From an uncultured Bacteroidales bacterium (GTDB lineage: Bacteria > Bacteroidota > Bacteroidia > Bacteroidales > UBA932): 7,007 nt of DNA. Each line of letters begins with the position of its first letter. Position 1 is the stretch's first letter. This document shows, one piece after another, positions 1 through 6,131 of the stretch. The notes below the pieces were generated by a model, which searched no databases, had not been told where the DNA came from, and was given only the letters and a program-made list of their open reading frames with translations. Location: positions 1 to 7,007 of the forward strand of contig CAMCIE010000074.1 in assembly GCA_945874815.1 (NCBI GenBank), written 5' to 3'. The position numbers were made by a program, and so were the translations under genes.

Positions 1-2884
1 TGTTGAAGAAATTGTTTGCATAGAATGATACCGAAGCAATGTCTCCGATTTCCTTCGTCACGCTGATATTGGATGAGAAATAAGGAGAAATATAATTCTC
101 TGCAAACAAGTAGGTGAAACTTGAAGATATGGCCAGTTTGGACAAATCCGAATACAAGGCTGTGTCATTGTCCCTTGCCCATTTCAAGTCCGTGAGGTAG
201 TCCCTCTGATTGTCGGGGTCATCAATGCTTGCATAAGTGTCCGGGAAGGTTACAGTATAATTGTTCCCGTCATATATGTCTTTGTCTGTCAATGATAAAA
301 TGTCGTTATTGTCAGTACTCACCCAGGTGCGCCGGCCGCCGTCTTTTTCGCTGAGGCTCCTCGAATAATTCAGAAGTCCTGCTTCAAACTTGACTGAGAA
401 TACCATCCTCACTTTCGGGAAGTTGGTGGTAATTGTGATATTGGAACGGAGATTCATCGTCTGTGAGCCATTCCCGATAGTGTTTCCTCCGGTATAGAAC
501 CCAACATATTTATAAGGCGCGCCGTCATGTGAGACATTTGTATATGGACAATATGCCTCAATCTGAGTGTCAACGGATTTATATCCATAGAAAGAACCGT
601 CGAGACGTATGCTGGTGTTGATTGCTTTTATTTTCTTGAAATCCACTATCCATTCAAGCCCGTATCGTCGGACAGGACTGGTGCCGTTGTTGGCATAAGT
701 GTAGGAATTAAAGGATTTCTTGGCCTTGTAAGGCAATGTCTGAGGGCCCTGTAAGCCAGTTTTATCTTGCACTGTCACTATTCCCGTAGTCCTGTCCACT
801 TCGTAGATTCTGTTGTCAGCAGCAATGGTGCATGAGGACTCAAGATCAGCAGCATTGGTGTAGTTGTATGTGAATACATCGTAACCTGTGCTCAGGCGGT
901 ATGAATCCAAAGTTCGGTTGTAATATGCTGAAAGCGAGATTCTGTAACCATCCAGATTCATTTCCATTCCAATTTCCGACTGATGATTCTTCTGCCAGAC
1001 CAATGACGGATTGCGGATAATCGTCTTCGGCATTATGTAATAGGCATAATAGGCCGAACCGTCGGATGATGCAGTAGGGACGAAGGTCGGAATATCCCTG
1101 TATGAAGGTGTCGGGTACAGGATGGAGAACGAAGGCTGCTTGACCGAGACTCCCCAGCTTGCCCTGAAAGACAACTCTTTAAGTGTGTTGTTCCTTCTGT
1201 CCTTCGGAGAAAAAACTGTGTATTTTGCATTGAATCTCGGTGAAAGGCTTGCGGTATTTCCGTAAACCGAACCTTTGATGAAAGTGTCGTCAAACCTTAG
1301 TCCTGCTATCAGGTTCAGTCTCGTCTTGCCGATAGGGATGACAATATTGTCCTCCGCATAAGCAGCGATATTGTTCATGAAAGGAACATCACAGTAGCGG
1401 TATTCGCGGAATGTCGGTGCATTTGACATGTCTTCAGAATACTCTCCTATTCCGAAGTTGCCGTCGCCTGACCATTCTGCTCCGATTTTCAGTTTATTGT
1501 TGACTTTACCGATATTCTTTGCCCAGTTGGCTTTCAAAGAAAGTTTGTAGTTGAGGGCCCTGTCATCAATGCACATGTTGTTGTACCAATCTCCCCTCGG
1601 GATGAGGGTAATGGCTGCGTCAGGATCGTCTTCGTACAGTTTTGCCACGAAATATCCCTCTTCCCTGCCGTGAAGCGCCACGGTGCCTGCGGCGGAGAAA
1701 TAGTCCTTCCTGACAACGCTCTGATTGTCGCTCCAGGTGATTAATCCCTTGAATTCGATATTGGTTATCCAAGGTCTGCTCAATAGCCAGTCGAAGGCAA
1801 AATTGCCCCTGATGACATTGTCCCTCTCCTTTGTATATGTATCCTTATACGAGTCAGGGTCGGCCTTTGTGTTCCTGCCACCGATATTTCCGGATATCCC
1901 GGCCGTGAACTTGAGAGGCATATCCCCAAGTAATCCATTGTCAAACAAATTGTTATAACTTAGAGATATTGACTGTCTCTTGTAGGATGTGTAAGGTGAC
2001 CTCGAGTCTTTAATTGCCTTTGTATATTCAGCGCTGGCATTCATCACGCCGTTTGAATTTCCATTTTTGTTGTGTCCGAGTGAGAATCCTTTGCTGATGG
2101 ATGCTTGCTTGGTATTCGGATTGGTTGTCAGAGTAATTGAATAGGGAGTAATACCTTTCTTTGTGTTGATCTTGACGACTCCGGAGGATAAATCTCCATA
2201 TTCCACGGATGCTACTCCTGAAATCACTTCAATGGATTCCACGTTGGAGGAGGCAATATTGTTCGTTGTGGATCCCTTCACACCTGAGCCTGTTGCAAAA
2301 TTGCTGAAGCTTGCATTGCTTGAAAGTCTGACTCCGTCCACTTCCACAGCAGTTCCGAAAGAAGAGTTTCCGTCTTCAGTCGCGCTGCCAGACCTGATTG
2401 AAATTCTTTGATCGGAAGTCAGGAGGGGATTGGAAGTTGCTCCTCCCGGAAGCAGGCTTGACACATCGGCTACATTCACCATCTGGACATGGTCCAGGGC
2501 AGTCCTGTCGATTGTTCTGGTTGTCGTGGCACTGTTTTCATTTTCTCTGGCCGTAACAACGACGCTTTCCAATGTGAGGTTGTCTTCTACGAGCGAAGCT
2601 TTGTAATTCGTGATATCTTTGCTGATTATAATTTCCTTGGTATCAGTCACATAGCCCAGACATGAGATTTCGATAGTGTTTTTACCGTTCTGGACATTCT
2701 TGATTGTGAATCGTCCTTGTGCGTCGGCGACGGCCCATTGTGAGGTGCCTTTCAGAAGGACGGTCGCAAACTCAATAGGAGCCCCCGTTGCTTTATCGAT
2801 GACAACACCAGAAAAGACCCTCATCTGTGCAAACAACGACAAGGATATGAATATCAATAAAATAGATAAGGATAACCGTTTCAT
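1..2884 (-). CDS. TonB-dependent outer-membrane receptor with N-terminal carboxypeptidase-like regulatory domain (C-terminus outside window)
   Basis: This gene encodes an outer-membrane beta-barrel transporter that would import a substrate using energy passed through TonB. The frame stays open from 2884 to the window edge (961 residues). In order I see a Sec signal peptide (residues 1-19, MKRLSLSILLIFISLSLFA, cleaved before Q20), a carboxypeptidase-like beta-sandwich domain (about 21-105), a TonB-box-like segment ESVVVTA (106-112), a plug domain (about 115-240, ending VESIEVISG, EYGDLSSGVVKINTKKG), then aromatic-rich barrel strands. The last residues, SFYANNFFN, resemble the final strands of such receptors, so probably only a few tens of residues are missing. 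An in-frame ATG at 2893 would add MID; I prefer 2884 because the charged MKR start suits a signal peptide. The SusC-type signatures are not obvious and no SusD partner is visible, although it could lie beyond position 1. The substrate is unknown. The family call is secure. Confidence 0.93.
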   Translation of the reverse strand, partial: MKRLSLSILLIFISLSLFAQMRVFSGVVIDKATGAPIEFATVLLKGTSQWAVADAQGRFTIKNVQNGKNTIEISCLGYVTDTKEIIISKDITNYKASLVEDNLTLESVVVTARENENSATTTRTIDRTALDHVQMVNVADVSSLLPGGATSNPLLTSDQRISIRSGSATEDGNSSFGTAVEVDGVRLSSNASFSNFATGSGVKGSTTNNIASSNVESIEVISGVASVEYGDLSSGVVKINTKKGITPYSITLTTNPNTKQASISKGFSLGHNKNGNSNGVMNASAEYTKAIKDSRSPYTSYKRQSISLSYNNLFDNGLLGDMPLKFTAGISGNIGGRNTKADPDSYKDTYTKERDNVIRGNFAFDWLLSRPWITNIEFKGLITWSDNQSVVRKDYFSAAGTVALHGREEGYFVAKLYEDDPDAAITLIPRGDWYNNMCIDDRALNYKLSLKANWAKNIGKVNNKLKIGAEWSGDGNFGIGEYSEDMSNAPTFREYRYCDVPFMNNIAAYAEDNIVIPIGKTRLNLIAGLRFDDTFIKGSVYGNTASLSPRFNAKYTVFSPKDRRNNTLKELSFRASWGVSVKQPSFSILYPTPSYRDIPTFVPTASSDGSAYYAYYIMPKTIIRNPSLVWQKNHQSEIGMEMNLDGYRISLSAYYNRTLDSYRLSTGYDVFTYNYTNAADLESSCTIAADNRIYEVDRTTGIVTVQDKTGLQGPQTLPYKAKKSFNSYTYANNGTSPVRRYGLEWIVDFKKIKAINTSIRLDGSFYGYKSVDTQIEAYCPYTNVSHDGAPYKYVGFYTGGNTIGNGSQTMNLRSNITITTNFPKVRMVFSVKFEAGLLNYSRSLSEKDGGRRTWVSTDNNDILSLTDKDIYDGNNYTVTFPDTYASIDDPDNQRDYLTDLKWARDNDTALYSDLSKLAISSSFTYLFAENYISPYFSSNISVTKEIGDIASVSFYANNFFN

Positions 2885-2934
2885 ATCAATCATCTCATTC
2901 CGGTAATATATAGTGACTACCTAAAAATAGTCCG

Positions 2935-2965
2935 CAAAATTATAGCTTGATATTTTCGGTAGCAA
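2935..2965 (-). promoter_or_regulatory. Promoter of the TonB-dependent receptor gene (Bacteroidota type)
   Basis: Read on the minus strand, TAATTTTG at 2942-2935 matches the Bacteroidota -7 consensus TAnnTTTG. A TTG at 2965-2963 sits 20 bases upstream, as expected for the -33 element. Transcription would start near 2930, leaving a leader of about 45 bases before the ATG at 2884. The -33 element lies inside a small dyad (2958-2969). The motif match is seen directly; promoter activity is inferred. Confidence 0.6.
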
Positions 2966-2993
2966 TACCCAATATTCGGTATTTTCATACCGA
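2958..2993. promoter_or_regulatory. Two tandem dyads, possible operator, between receptor gene and ksgA
   Basis: There are two inverted repeats. The first is GGTA, GCAA spacer, TACC (2958-2969). The second is TCGGTAT, TTTC spacer, ATACCGA (2976-2993). Both share GGTA/TACC half-sites, and their centres (2963.5 and 2984.5) are 21 bp apart, about two helical turns. The first covers the -33 element of the receptor promoter and the second lies just upstream of it, a plausible arrangement for a regulator controlling the receptor. No regulator gene is visible nearby. The half-site spacings differ (4 and 6 bases), which weakens the case. Confidence 0.35.
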
Positions 2994-3035
2994 TGCACTA
3001 CTAACTGCTTGTAAAAATACACTTTAATTTTTAAA

Positions 3036-3071
3036 TTGTAGCAGAAATTGGACAGAAATGTTCTATTTTTG
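3036..3071 (+). promoter_or_regulatory. Candidate promoter of ksgA
   Basis: TATTTTTG at 3064-3071 fits the Bacteroidota -7 consensus TAnnTTTG. The best upstream TTG (3036-3038) is 25 bases away, longer than usual, so the -33 element is weak. Transcription would begin near 3076-3078, giving a very short leader (about 15 bases) before the ATG at 3092. Confidence 0.4.
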
Positions 3072-3091
3072 CGTCTGTTAAATTGATTCTT

Positions 3092-3898
3092 ATGGAAGTT
3101 AGAGCAAAGAAGGCCCTGGGCCAGCATTTTTTGACGGATTTGTCGATTGCACAGAGAATAGCCGAGGCGCTTATCGTTGAGCCTGGCAAGGCCATGCCGA
3201 CCTTGGAGATAGGTCCGGGTATGGGTGTTCTCACCCAGTATCTTCTTGAAAGAGAGGATGTTGACCTGAGAATGGTGGAAATAGACACGGAGTCGGTCAA
3301 TTATCTGCTCACCCATTTCCCGAAAGTGCAGGGCAGGCTCCTTGAAGCCGACTTTCTGAAAATGAAGCTTGAGAAATTCTTCAGCGGGCAGTTCTGCATC
3401 ATAGGGAACTTTCCATACAACATATCTTCCCAAATCTTCTTCAAAGTGCTGGATTTCAAGGACCAGGTTCCGCAGGTCGTGTGCATGATCCAGAAAGAGG
3501 TCGCCGAAAGGATTGCAGAAAAACCAGGCACCAAAACTTACGGCATCCTGTCCGTCCTGCTTCAGGCCTGGTATGATATAGAATATCTGTTCACGGTAGG
3601 GGAGGGCGCATTCAATCCTCCTCCGAAAGTCAAGTCTGCCGTTATCCGTCTCGTCCGGAACTCCAGAACGGATCTGGGCTGCGACGAGTCCCTATTCAAG
3701 AGTGTAGTGAAAACGGGCTTCAACCAGAGACGCAAGACTTTACGCAACTCCTTGAGGCAGCTTGCCGTGGCAAAAGCCTCGCGCGAAGGCTGGTCACCGG
3801 AAGCCCTCGCGGACTTCCTCTCCGACCCTGTATTTGACCTTCGCCCAGAAAGGCTCAGCGTCGAAGACTTCATCGCCCTTACCCGCCGTTTCGAGTAG
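3092..3898 (+). CDS. ksgA: 16S rRNA (adenine(1518)-N(6)/adenine(1519)-N(6))-dimethyltransferase KsgA/RsmA
   Basis: KsgA dimethylates two adjacent adenines in the 3'-terminal helix 45 of 16S rRNA using S-adenosylmethionine, a late quality-control step of small-subunit assembly in the cytoplasm. The protein has 268 residues, normal for the family. Visible motifs are KALGQHFL (8-14 region), the SAM-binding loop EIGPGMGVLT (39-48), the acidic ribose-binding residue E64 in MVEID, the catalytic motif GNFPYNIS (105-112, the NLPY-type motif IV), FNPPPKVKSAVIRL (174-187), and FNQRRKTLRNSL near 210-221 in the C-terminal RNA-contact domain. I chose the ATG at 3092; an in-frame TTG at 3083 would add only three residues and lies within the short leader. 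The gene is divergent from the receptor gene and convergent with pheS, ending 10 bp before the pheS stop. Confidence 0.97.
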   Translation: MEVRAKKALGQHFLTDLSIAQRIAEALIVEPGKAMPTLEIGPGMGVLTQYLLEREDVDLRMVEIDTESVNYLLTHFPKVQGRLLEADFLKMKLEKFFSGQFCIIGNFPYNISSQIFFKVLDFKDQVPQVVCMIQKEVAERIAEKPGTKTYGILSVLLQAWYDIEYLFTVGEGAFNPPPKVKSAVIRLVRNSRTDLGCDESLFKSVVKTGFNQRRKTLRNSLRQLAVAKASREGWSPEALADFLSDPVFDLRPERLSVEDFIALTRRFE

Positions 3899-3908
3899 GA
3901 TATGAGGT

Positions 3909-4934
3909 TTAGATGGATGTCTCGAATTCCTTGAGGAAGCGAAGATCGTTCTCGAAGTAGTTGCGAAGGTCTTTTACCTGCCATTTCAGCATGGCGATAC
4001 GTTCGACACCCATACCGAAGGCAAAGCCGCTGTATTTCTTGCTGTCGATGCCTGATGCTTCGAGGACGTTAGGGTCAACCATGCCGCAGCCCATGATTTC
4101 AAGCCAGCCTGTTCCCTTGCAGATGTTGCATCCCTTGCCGTGGCAGATGTTGCAGCTCACGTCAATCTCGGCAGAAGGCTCGGTGAACGGGAAGTATGAA
4201 GGCCTCATGCGGATCTGAGTCTGTGGGCCGAACATTTCGCGGGCAAAAAGAAGGATTGCCTGTTTCATGTCTGCGAATGTCACGTTCTCGTCAATATACA
4301 GTCCCTCAACCTGGTGGAAGATACAGTGTGCACGAGCAGAAATAGCCTCGTTGCGGAATACTCGGCCAGGGCAGACGATGCGGATAGGAAGTGGCATCTT
4401 CTCCATTGCGCGGACCTGGACGCTTGAGGTGTGGGTACGCAGAAGCACAGGGTTGTCGCTTTCTGAAACGAAGAATGTATCCTGCATCTCGCGGGCAGGG
4501 TGCTCAGGAGGGAAGTTAAGGGCTTCGAAAACGTGCCAGTCATCCTCGATTTCAGGACCTTCAGCCACGTCGTAGCCGAATTTGCGGAAAATGTCAACGA
4601 TTTCCTCGCGCACGATCGAAACAGGGTGGCGTGAGCCCAGAGGCATAGGGTCGCCCGGCATTGTGTAGTCAAATGATGCCTCCTTGGAGTCGGCAGATTC
4701 CTCGGCCGCATTTTTCAATTCTTCGATTTTGGCAGCAGCTGCATTCTTGAGGATGTTGAGCTTCTGACCGAACTCTTTTTTCAACTCAGGAGCTACTGTT
4801 CTGAACTCTTCGAAAAGGCGGGTGATTTCGCCCTTCTTTCCGAGCAGCCTTACTCGAGCTTCTTCAATTTCCTGCTCTTTCTTGCATTTCAGATCATTGA
4901 TTTCGGCCATCAGGGCCTCAATTTTCTCTTTCAT
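3909..4934 (-). CDS. pheS: Phenylalanine--tRNA ligase alpha subunit
   Basis: PheS is the catalytic subunit of the alpha2-beta2 enzyme that charges tRNA-Phe with phenylalanine in the cytoplasm. At 341 residues it has the usual bacterial length. Residues 1-85 form the charged N-terminal coiled coil that binds tRNA. The class II core follows: motif 1 region HPVSIVREEI (103-112), motif 2 GRVFRNE with FHQVEG (190-211), the active-site strand RPSYFPFTEPSAEID (244-258), and motif 3 GFAFGMGVERIAML (303-316). A four-cysteine knuckle (C261, C264, C269, C272) precedes the GWLEIMGCGMVDPNVL segment. The pheT partner is not adjacent, as the gene's 3' side faces ksgA. The start at 4934 follows an A-rich stretch without a clear Shine-Dalgarno site, normal for this phylum. 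I saw no TAnnTTTG promoter in the 166 bp upstream, so its promoter is unresolved. Confidence 0.97.
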   Translation of the reverse strand: MKEKIEALMAEINDLKCKKEQEIEEARVRLLGKKGEITRLFEEFRTVAPELKKEFGQKLNILKNAAAAKIEELKNAAEESADSKEASFDYTMPGDPMPLGSRHPVSIVREEIVDIFRKFGYDVAEGPEIEDDWHVFEALNFPPEHPAREMQDTFFVSESDNPVLLRTHTSSVQVRAMEKMPLPIRIVCPGRVFRNEAISARAHCIFHQVEGLYIDENVTFADMKQAILLFAREMFGPQTQIRMRPSYFPFTEPSAEIDVSCNICHGKGCNICKGTGWLEIMGCGMVDPNVLEASGIDSKKYSGFAFGMGVERIAMLKWQVKDLRNYFENDLRFLKEFETSI

Positions 4935-4969
4935 ATTTTTGTTTTTTATTGCTATTGTTCAATTCATTC

Positions 4970-5005
4970 AGATCCCTCGACTCCCGTTGGTCGCTCGGGA
5001 TGACA
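4970..5005 (+). repeat. Repeat unit B: hairpin of the AGATnnCTCGA...TCGnnATGACA type
   Basis: The unit begins AGATCCCTCGA and ends TCGGGATGACA. ATCC (4972-4975) pairs with GGAT (4998-5001), and CGA (4978-4980) pairs with TCG (4995-4997), leaving a CT bulge and a 14-base loop. Units at 5007-5102 (minus) and 5592-5616 (plus) share the same ends, with the variable stem bases changed in a compensating way. Its 3' end abuts unit A, forming the palindrome GATGACA, A, TGTCATC (4999-5013). The copies look like dispersed intergenic palindromes. Whether they are mobile or act on RNA is inference. Confidence 0.65.
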
Positions 5006-5006
5006 A

Positions 5007-5102
5007 TGTCATCTCGACCTCGTGGGCGGTTAGCAAACAGCCCAGTGGGCTTTTGCAGCGAGCAGCCAACGGTAGTCGGACACGGAGCGAGTGGAGAGAT
5101 CT
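5007..5102 (-). repeat. Repeat unit A: long composite inverted repeat downstream of the nitroreductase gene
   Basis: Read on the minus strand, the unit starts AGATCTCTCCA at 5102 and ends TCGAGATGACA at 5007. ATCT (5100-5097) pairs with AGAT (5014-5011). Inside the long loop lie an inverted copy of the unit B loop (5059-5078, 17 of 20 bases identical to 4978-4997 after reverse complementing) and a separate hairpin (5033-5056). The first two bases of the unit form the end of the nitroreductase TAG stop. The A and B units together fill most of the space between pheS and the nitroreductase gene. Confidence 0.6.
5033..5056 (-). terminator. Stem-loop within repeat A, possible terminator or mRNA 3'-end stabiliser
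   Basis: GCAAA, a bulged C, AGCCC, loop AGT, GGGCT and TTTGC form a ten-pair stem. It lies about 45 bases past the nitroreductase stop on the minus strand and is the strongest compact hairpin in this gap. On that strand the stem is followed only by more mixed sequence (its last bases are GTTTGC), not a long U tract, so it is a poor intrinsic terminator. A role in stabilising the 3' end is equally possible. Confidence 0.35.
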
Positions 5103-5577
5103 AAACCACCGGATACCCGATGGCAATGGCGCAATAAGCACGAAGACCATCCTTGATACCGAGCAACTCACGGATATAATCCTCTGCATTGGCCCCATCC
5201 GGCTCCGCCTTCAGGCGAGGTCTTCCGTTGATATGCACCCAGCAGCTTCCAAGATCCATTGCAGTGACTGCAAGCTGGGTGAAAGTCGCGCTGATAGCAC
5301 AATTGTCAACCCAGAGGTCGGTCTTGCTCTCGTCGCCGAGAATTACGATCACCGCTGCCGCATCCTTCATGAATGCCGATCCGGAATCCCTCATCTGTGA
5401 CATTGCCACGATGGTGTCCTTGTCATCGACAATAAGGAACTCAGTGCTTTTACTATTACGTGATGACGGGGCGGTACGTGCCACGCCCACTATTGCATCA
5501 AGAATTTCCTTTTCCACGGGGGCATCGGTGAATTTCCTTACACTGTGCCTTTTTTCTATTACTTCCAAAAAGTCCAT
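5101..5577 (-). CDS. Nitroreductase-family FMN oxidoreductase, short C-terminus
   Basis: The product belongs to the nitroreductase-like flavoprotein family: cytoplasmic dimers that bind FMN and use NAD(P)H to reduce nitro compounds, quinones or other acceptors. The physiological substrate is unknown. It has 158 residues. RHSVRKF (10-16) and TAPSSRNSKSTEFLIV (35-50) are the N-terminal phosphate- and flavin-binding stretches. WVDNCAISATFTQLAVTAMDLGSCWVH (89-115, a helix and glycine turn) is the family core, and CAIAIGYP (149-156) is the last conserved strand. The chain stops two residues after GYP; relatives usually carry a further 10-20 residues there. The TAG stop sits exactly at the edge of repeat unit A. 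No promoter is visible in the 42 bp upstream, so it is probably co-transcribed with the gene at 5620-6023. The family is clear; whether it is full length and functional is less so. Confidence 0.85.
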   Translation of the reverse strand: MDFLEVIEKRHSVRKFTDAPVEKEILDAIVGVARTAPSSRNSKSTEFLIVDDKDTIVAMSQMRDSGSAFMKDAAAVIVILGDESKTDLWVDNCAISATFTQLAVTAMDLGSCWVHINGRPRLKAEPDGANAEDYIRELLGIKDGLRAYCAIAIGYPVV

Positions 5578-5591
5578 TTTCTGTTTATTTT

Positions 5592-5616
5592 AGATTTCTC
5601 GACTTCGCTCGAAATG
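5592..5616 (+). repeat. Repeat unit C: short hairpin between the nitroreductase and the frameshifted gene
   Basis: AGATTTCTCGA, CTTCGC, TCGAAATG forms a hairpin in which ATTT (5594-5597) pairs with AAAT (5612-5615) and CGA (5600-5602) with TCG (5609-5611), with the same CT bulge as unit B. It is the compact form of the family, fills more than half of the 42-bp gap between two same-strand genes, and would fold in their shared transcript. Confidence 0.6.
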
Positions 5617-5619
5617 GCG

Positions 5620-6023
5620 TTATTTGTCACCGCGGCGTTTGGCCCGCGCCTTCTGCTGCTTTGCTGCACCGGTCTTCAGGTAAGCCGCCCACTGTTCTTT
5701 GGTGAATATCTTCATATATGCGGAGTCAGTCTTGTCCAGCCACCTGTCCTGTACGGACATGTAAATGTTGGTATTGCTCACTTTCCCCTTCGAAAGCTTC
5801 TCAATCTCTTCCATCATTGCCGGAAAATTGTGCTTCAGAATGGAATCAACATAGAACACCTGCCAGTCCCAAGATTCAGCAAACGCTGAAGTCTGTCGGC
5901 CTCATCCTCAATCTGCTGAAGGATGTCTGGCTGCTTCTGCTGTTCCTGTCCGCGGAGTTCTGTTGAAAAGAAAAGCGCGGCAACAAAGGTAAAAACGCAG
6001 ATATGCAGATAATACGGTTTCAT
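5620..6023 (-). pseudogene. Small secreted protein of unknown function, interrupted by a one-base frameshift
   Basis: Two overlapping frames read as one protein. From 6023 the first frame gives a signal peptide (MKPYYLHICVFTFVAALFF, probable cleavage after LRG) and a mature start QEQQKQPDILQQIEDEADRL, reaching about LLNLG near 5868. The second frame then continues with DWQVFYVDSILKHNFPAMM and ends QWAAYLKTGAAKQQKARAKRRGDK at 5620. The total span of 404 bases is one short of a multiple of three, so one base is missing around 5868-5873. Restoring it would give about 134 residues exported past the inner membrane, rich in charged helices with a very basic tail. I do not recognise a function. It heads the likely transcription unit with the nitroreductase gene and has a good promoter at 6101-6131. 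The break could be a real mutation or a sequencing error. An alternative start at 6095 lies at the predicted transcription start and is unlikely. Confidence 0.75.
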
Positions 6024-6048
6024 ATCTATTAAAAATTTTATAGTTTTG
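6018..6048 (+). promoter_or_regulatory. Candidate promoter of the C69 peptidase gene
   Basis: TAGTTTTG at 6041-6048 matches the TAnnTTTG -7 consensus on the plus strand. The upstream element is only TTTC (6018-6021, 19 bases away), so the match is partial. Transcription would start near 6053, giving a leader of about 78 bases that contains the dyad at 6059-6095. The element overlaps the start codon region of the divergent gene. Confidence 0.35.
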
Positions 6049-6058
6049 CATGTTTTAG

Positions 6059-6095
6059 TTGAAGCGGGGCCGGAAAATGCGGGAATCTGCTTCAA
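6059..6095. repeat. Seven-base-pair dyad in the shared leader region
   Basis: TTGAAGC (6059-6065) and GCTTCAA (6089-6095) are perfect inverted repeats with a 23-base loop. Because the predicted transcription starts of the two divergent genes lie at either edge (about 6053 plus and about 6095 minus), the same stem could form at the 5' end of both messages. It could also be a protein-binding site. Confidence 0.4.
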
Positions 6096-6100
6096 GACGG

Positions 6101-6131
6101 CAAAAATAATTAATTATAATAAAAGAACAAA
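6101..6131 (-). promoter_or_regulatory. Promoter of the frameshifted secreted-protein gene and probably the nitroreductase
   Basis: On the minus strand TTTG (6131-6128), 19 bases, then TATTTTTG (6108-6101) is a full match to the Bacteroidota promoter consensus. The predicted transcription start is near 6095, with a leader of about 72 bases before the ATG at 6023. The -33 element ends immediately next to the start codon of the C69 peptidase on the other strand. Confidence 0.6.

Noticed and set aside
1725..2906. Several plus-strand open frames of 76-82 codons opposite the receptor gene
   Set aside because: They are antisense shadows of a continuous minus-strand receptor with coherent signal peptide, plug and barrel sequence.
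3083..3091. TTG start three codons upstream of the ksgA ATG
   Set aside because: It adds only MIL, while the ATG at 3092 gives the typical short N-terminus before the KALGQHFL motif.
2921..3433. Minus-strand open frame of 170 codons overlapping the control region and the ksgA start
   Set aside because: It lies antisense to ksgA, has no recognisable domain, and would run through the receptor promoter; KsgA in the other strand is unmistakable.
3890..3926. TTCGAG/CTCGAA inverted repeat between ksgA and pheS as a bidirectional terminator
   Set aside because: The stem is only six base pairs with a 25-base loop and no U tract; it overlaps both coding ends and is too weak to call.
4822..5400. Plus-strand open frame of 192 codons across the pheS start, the repeats and the nitroreductase gene
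   Set aside because: It is antisense to two clear genes and includes the repeat block; the translation shows no family features.
4970..5616. CRISPR array or tRNA in the repeat region
   Set aside because: The copies differ in length, orientation and spacing, with no regular spacers, and no cloverleaf with a T-loop signature was seen.
5868..5880. Programmed -1 frameshift joining the two halves of the secreted protein
   Set aside because: No X-XXY-YYZ slippery heptamer in the zero frame and no obvious downstream pseudoknot; a simple one-base loss explains the data better.
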